From Sphingomonas faeni (lineage in GTDB: Bacteria; Pseudomonadota; Alphaproteobacteria; Sphingomonadales; Sphingomonadaceae), in NCBI RefSeq assembly GCF_003053745.1, contig NZ_QAYE01000001.1, forward strand, positions 986,752 through 1,050,751: DNA of 64,000 nucleotides, given 5' to 3'. Shown here piece after piece: positions 63,516 through 64,000 of the stretch (position 1 is the first letter of the stretch; each line of letters opens with the position of its first letter). The notes under the pieces are model-generated. The model ran no database searches. It was not told the DNA's origin and was given only the letters and a program-made list of their open reading frames with translations. The translations under genes and the position numbers were made by a program.

Positions 63516-63974
63516 ATGTCGGACGAGACTATCGAACCAGCTGCAGATGTAGCGACCACTCATACGACCGGTCGTATGAGTGGTCGTATCGAGATTGTCG
63601 GGCGGGTGTCGGGCCGGCGCCGCTGGACGGTCGAGGAGAAGCTGGCGATCCTGCGCGATGCGTTTGGGCCGGATGGGTCGGTCCGGGCGGCGGTCGAGCG
63701 TCACGAGGTCGGCAGCGGCGCGATCTACACCTGGCGGCGCCAGGCGATGTCGGGTGCACTGAGCGGAGTGCCGGCCCGGCCTCAGACCGCATTTGCCGAA
63801 GTCCAAATCAGCGAGCCGCCCATGATGCTGCCGGCGCCGCCCGTCGAGGCGTCAGCGGACGCCCGGACCGCGGGGCAGATCGGCATAGAGCTGCCTTCGG
63901 GTGTACGACTGACCGTCGACGGCACGGTCGACGCCGAGGCGCTGTCGCGCGTGATCGGCGTGCTGACCCGATGA
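63516..63974 (+). CDS. tnpA: IS66 accessory protein TnpA
   Basis: 152-residue helix-turn-helix protein of IS66-type elements: RRRWTVEEKLAILRDAFGPD, GSVRAAVERHEVGSGAIYTW, RRQA, then a Pro/Ala linker and a C-terminal IELPSGVRLTVDGTVDAEAL strand. Start ATGTCGGACGAG preferred; frame is open a few codons upstream. Residues about 18-27 (THTTGRMSGR) are encoded by a 34-bp palindrome. Overlaps tnpB by ATGA. Confidence 0.88.
   Translation: MSDETIEPAADVATTHTTGRMSGRIEIVGRVSGRRRWTVEEKLAILRDAFGPDGSVRAAVERHEVGSGAIYTWRRQAMSGALSGVPARPQTAFAEVQISEPPMMLPAPPVEASADARTAGQIGIELPSGVRLTVDGTVDAEALSRVIGVLTR
63553..63586. repeat. 34-bp perfect palindrome inside tnpA
   Basis: Each half is CGACCACTCATACGACC or its complement, with no spacer. 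It starts 37 bp downstream of the tnpA start codon and would form a 17-bp hairpin or cruciform. Confidence 0.85.
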
Positions 63975-64000
63975 TCCCGCAGCCGACATCGACGCGGATA
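63971..64000 (+). CDS. tnpB: IS66 TnpB (start only)
   Basis: ATG overlapping the tnpA stop, reading MIPQPTSTRI at the window edge. IS66 tnpB proteins begin similarly (MIP...), and tnpA-tnpB overlap is standard. Only ten codons are visible. Confidence 0.7.
   Translation, partial: MIPQPTSTRI

Larger units (their letters stand above)
63441..64000. mobile_element. IS66-family insertion sequence, left part
   Basis: Begins with GTAAGCGCGGTCTGAGGGCC, a GTAAGCG end typical of IS66 elements, 21 bp after the mcrC-like stop. It carries tnpA and the first codons of tnpB; tnpC and the right end are outside the window. Target duplication cannot be checked. Confidence 0.8.

Overview
The window is 64 kb of GC-rich DNA from an alphaproteobacterium, most likely Sphingomonas or a close relative. 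The lineage call is inference. It rests on the CckA hybrid kinase beside a FATGUY-type response regulator, an intact Entner-Doudoroff cluster (zwf-pgl-edd-glk-eda), tandem M13 peptidases, a large TonB receptor and families of palindromic repeats typical of sphingomonad genomes. Genes are dense, with many ATGA or 1-nt overlaps.

Layout. 0-4.1 kb: two tandem secreted M13 metallopeptidases (the first enters from outside the window). 4.6-7.4 kb: cckA and a single-domain response regulator. 7.8-12.5 kb: ilvD, a small lipoprotein, the bifunctional NAD(P)HX repair enzyme and a TrmA/RlmD-type RNA methyltransferase. 12.6-17.4 kb: fmt-truA on the minus strand, recR, def and rmuC on the plus strand. 17.8-19.6 kb (minus): rpsF-rpsR-rplI and an RcnB-like periplasmic protein. 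19.8-24.7 kb: the fatty-acid cluster fabD-[GxxExxY gene]-fabG-acpP-fabF followed by mltG. 24.7-32.3 kb (minus): MarR-SH3-argC-zwf-pgl-edd-glk-eda and a small membrane protein. 32.5-43.4 kb (plus): secG, pyrG, a TonB receptor, panB, a YfgM-like protein, bamB, der, a TusA-like protein and an HPt protein. 43.5-48.8 kb (minus): bfr, a very short bfd, a DUF418 membrane protein and purL. 49-51.5 kb: a DUF1842-like protein, map, a CinA-like protein and a HIRAN protein.

Accessory part. At 51.57 kb lies the 3' half of a tRNA-Ala(CGC) gene with no 5' half, followed by a hairpin and a CGATAC direct repeat. This looks like the attachment scar of an integrated element. Beyond it are a dioxygenase, a YqiJ/YqiK-like flotillin pair and a DUF4173/response regulator/histidine kinase operon. 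Base composition drops inside the 3' third of the kinase gene. Then comes a two-gene McrBC-type modification-dependent restriction system at 59.5-63.4 kb, directly followed by an IS66-family insertion sequence that runs off the end. The McrB protein is unusual: besides an N-terminal EVE-like segment it seems to carry a second EVE-like domain nested between Walker A and Walker B of its GTPase module. It is the best candidate here for something new.

Other points of interest: a GxxExxY gene bounded by 27-bp inverted repeats inside the fab cluster; a palindromic repeat inserted in frame in the NAD(P)HX repair enzyme; six ~97-bp copies of one palindromic repeat and six copies of a second family in two sizes; and a 34-bp perfect palindrome inside the IS66 tnpA gene.
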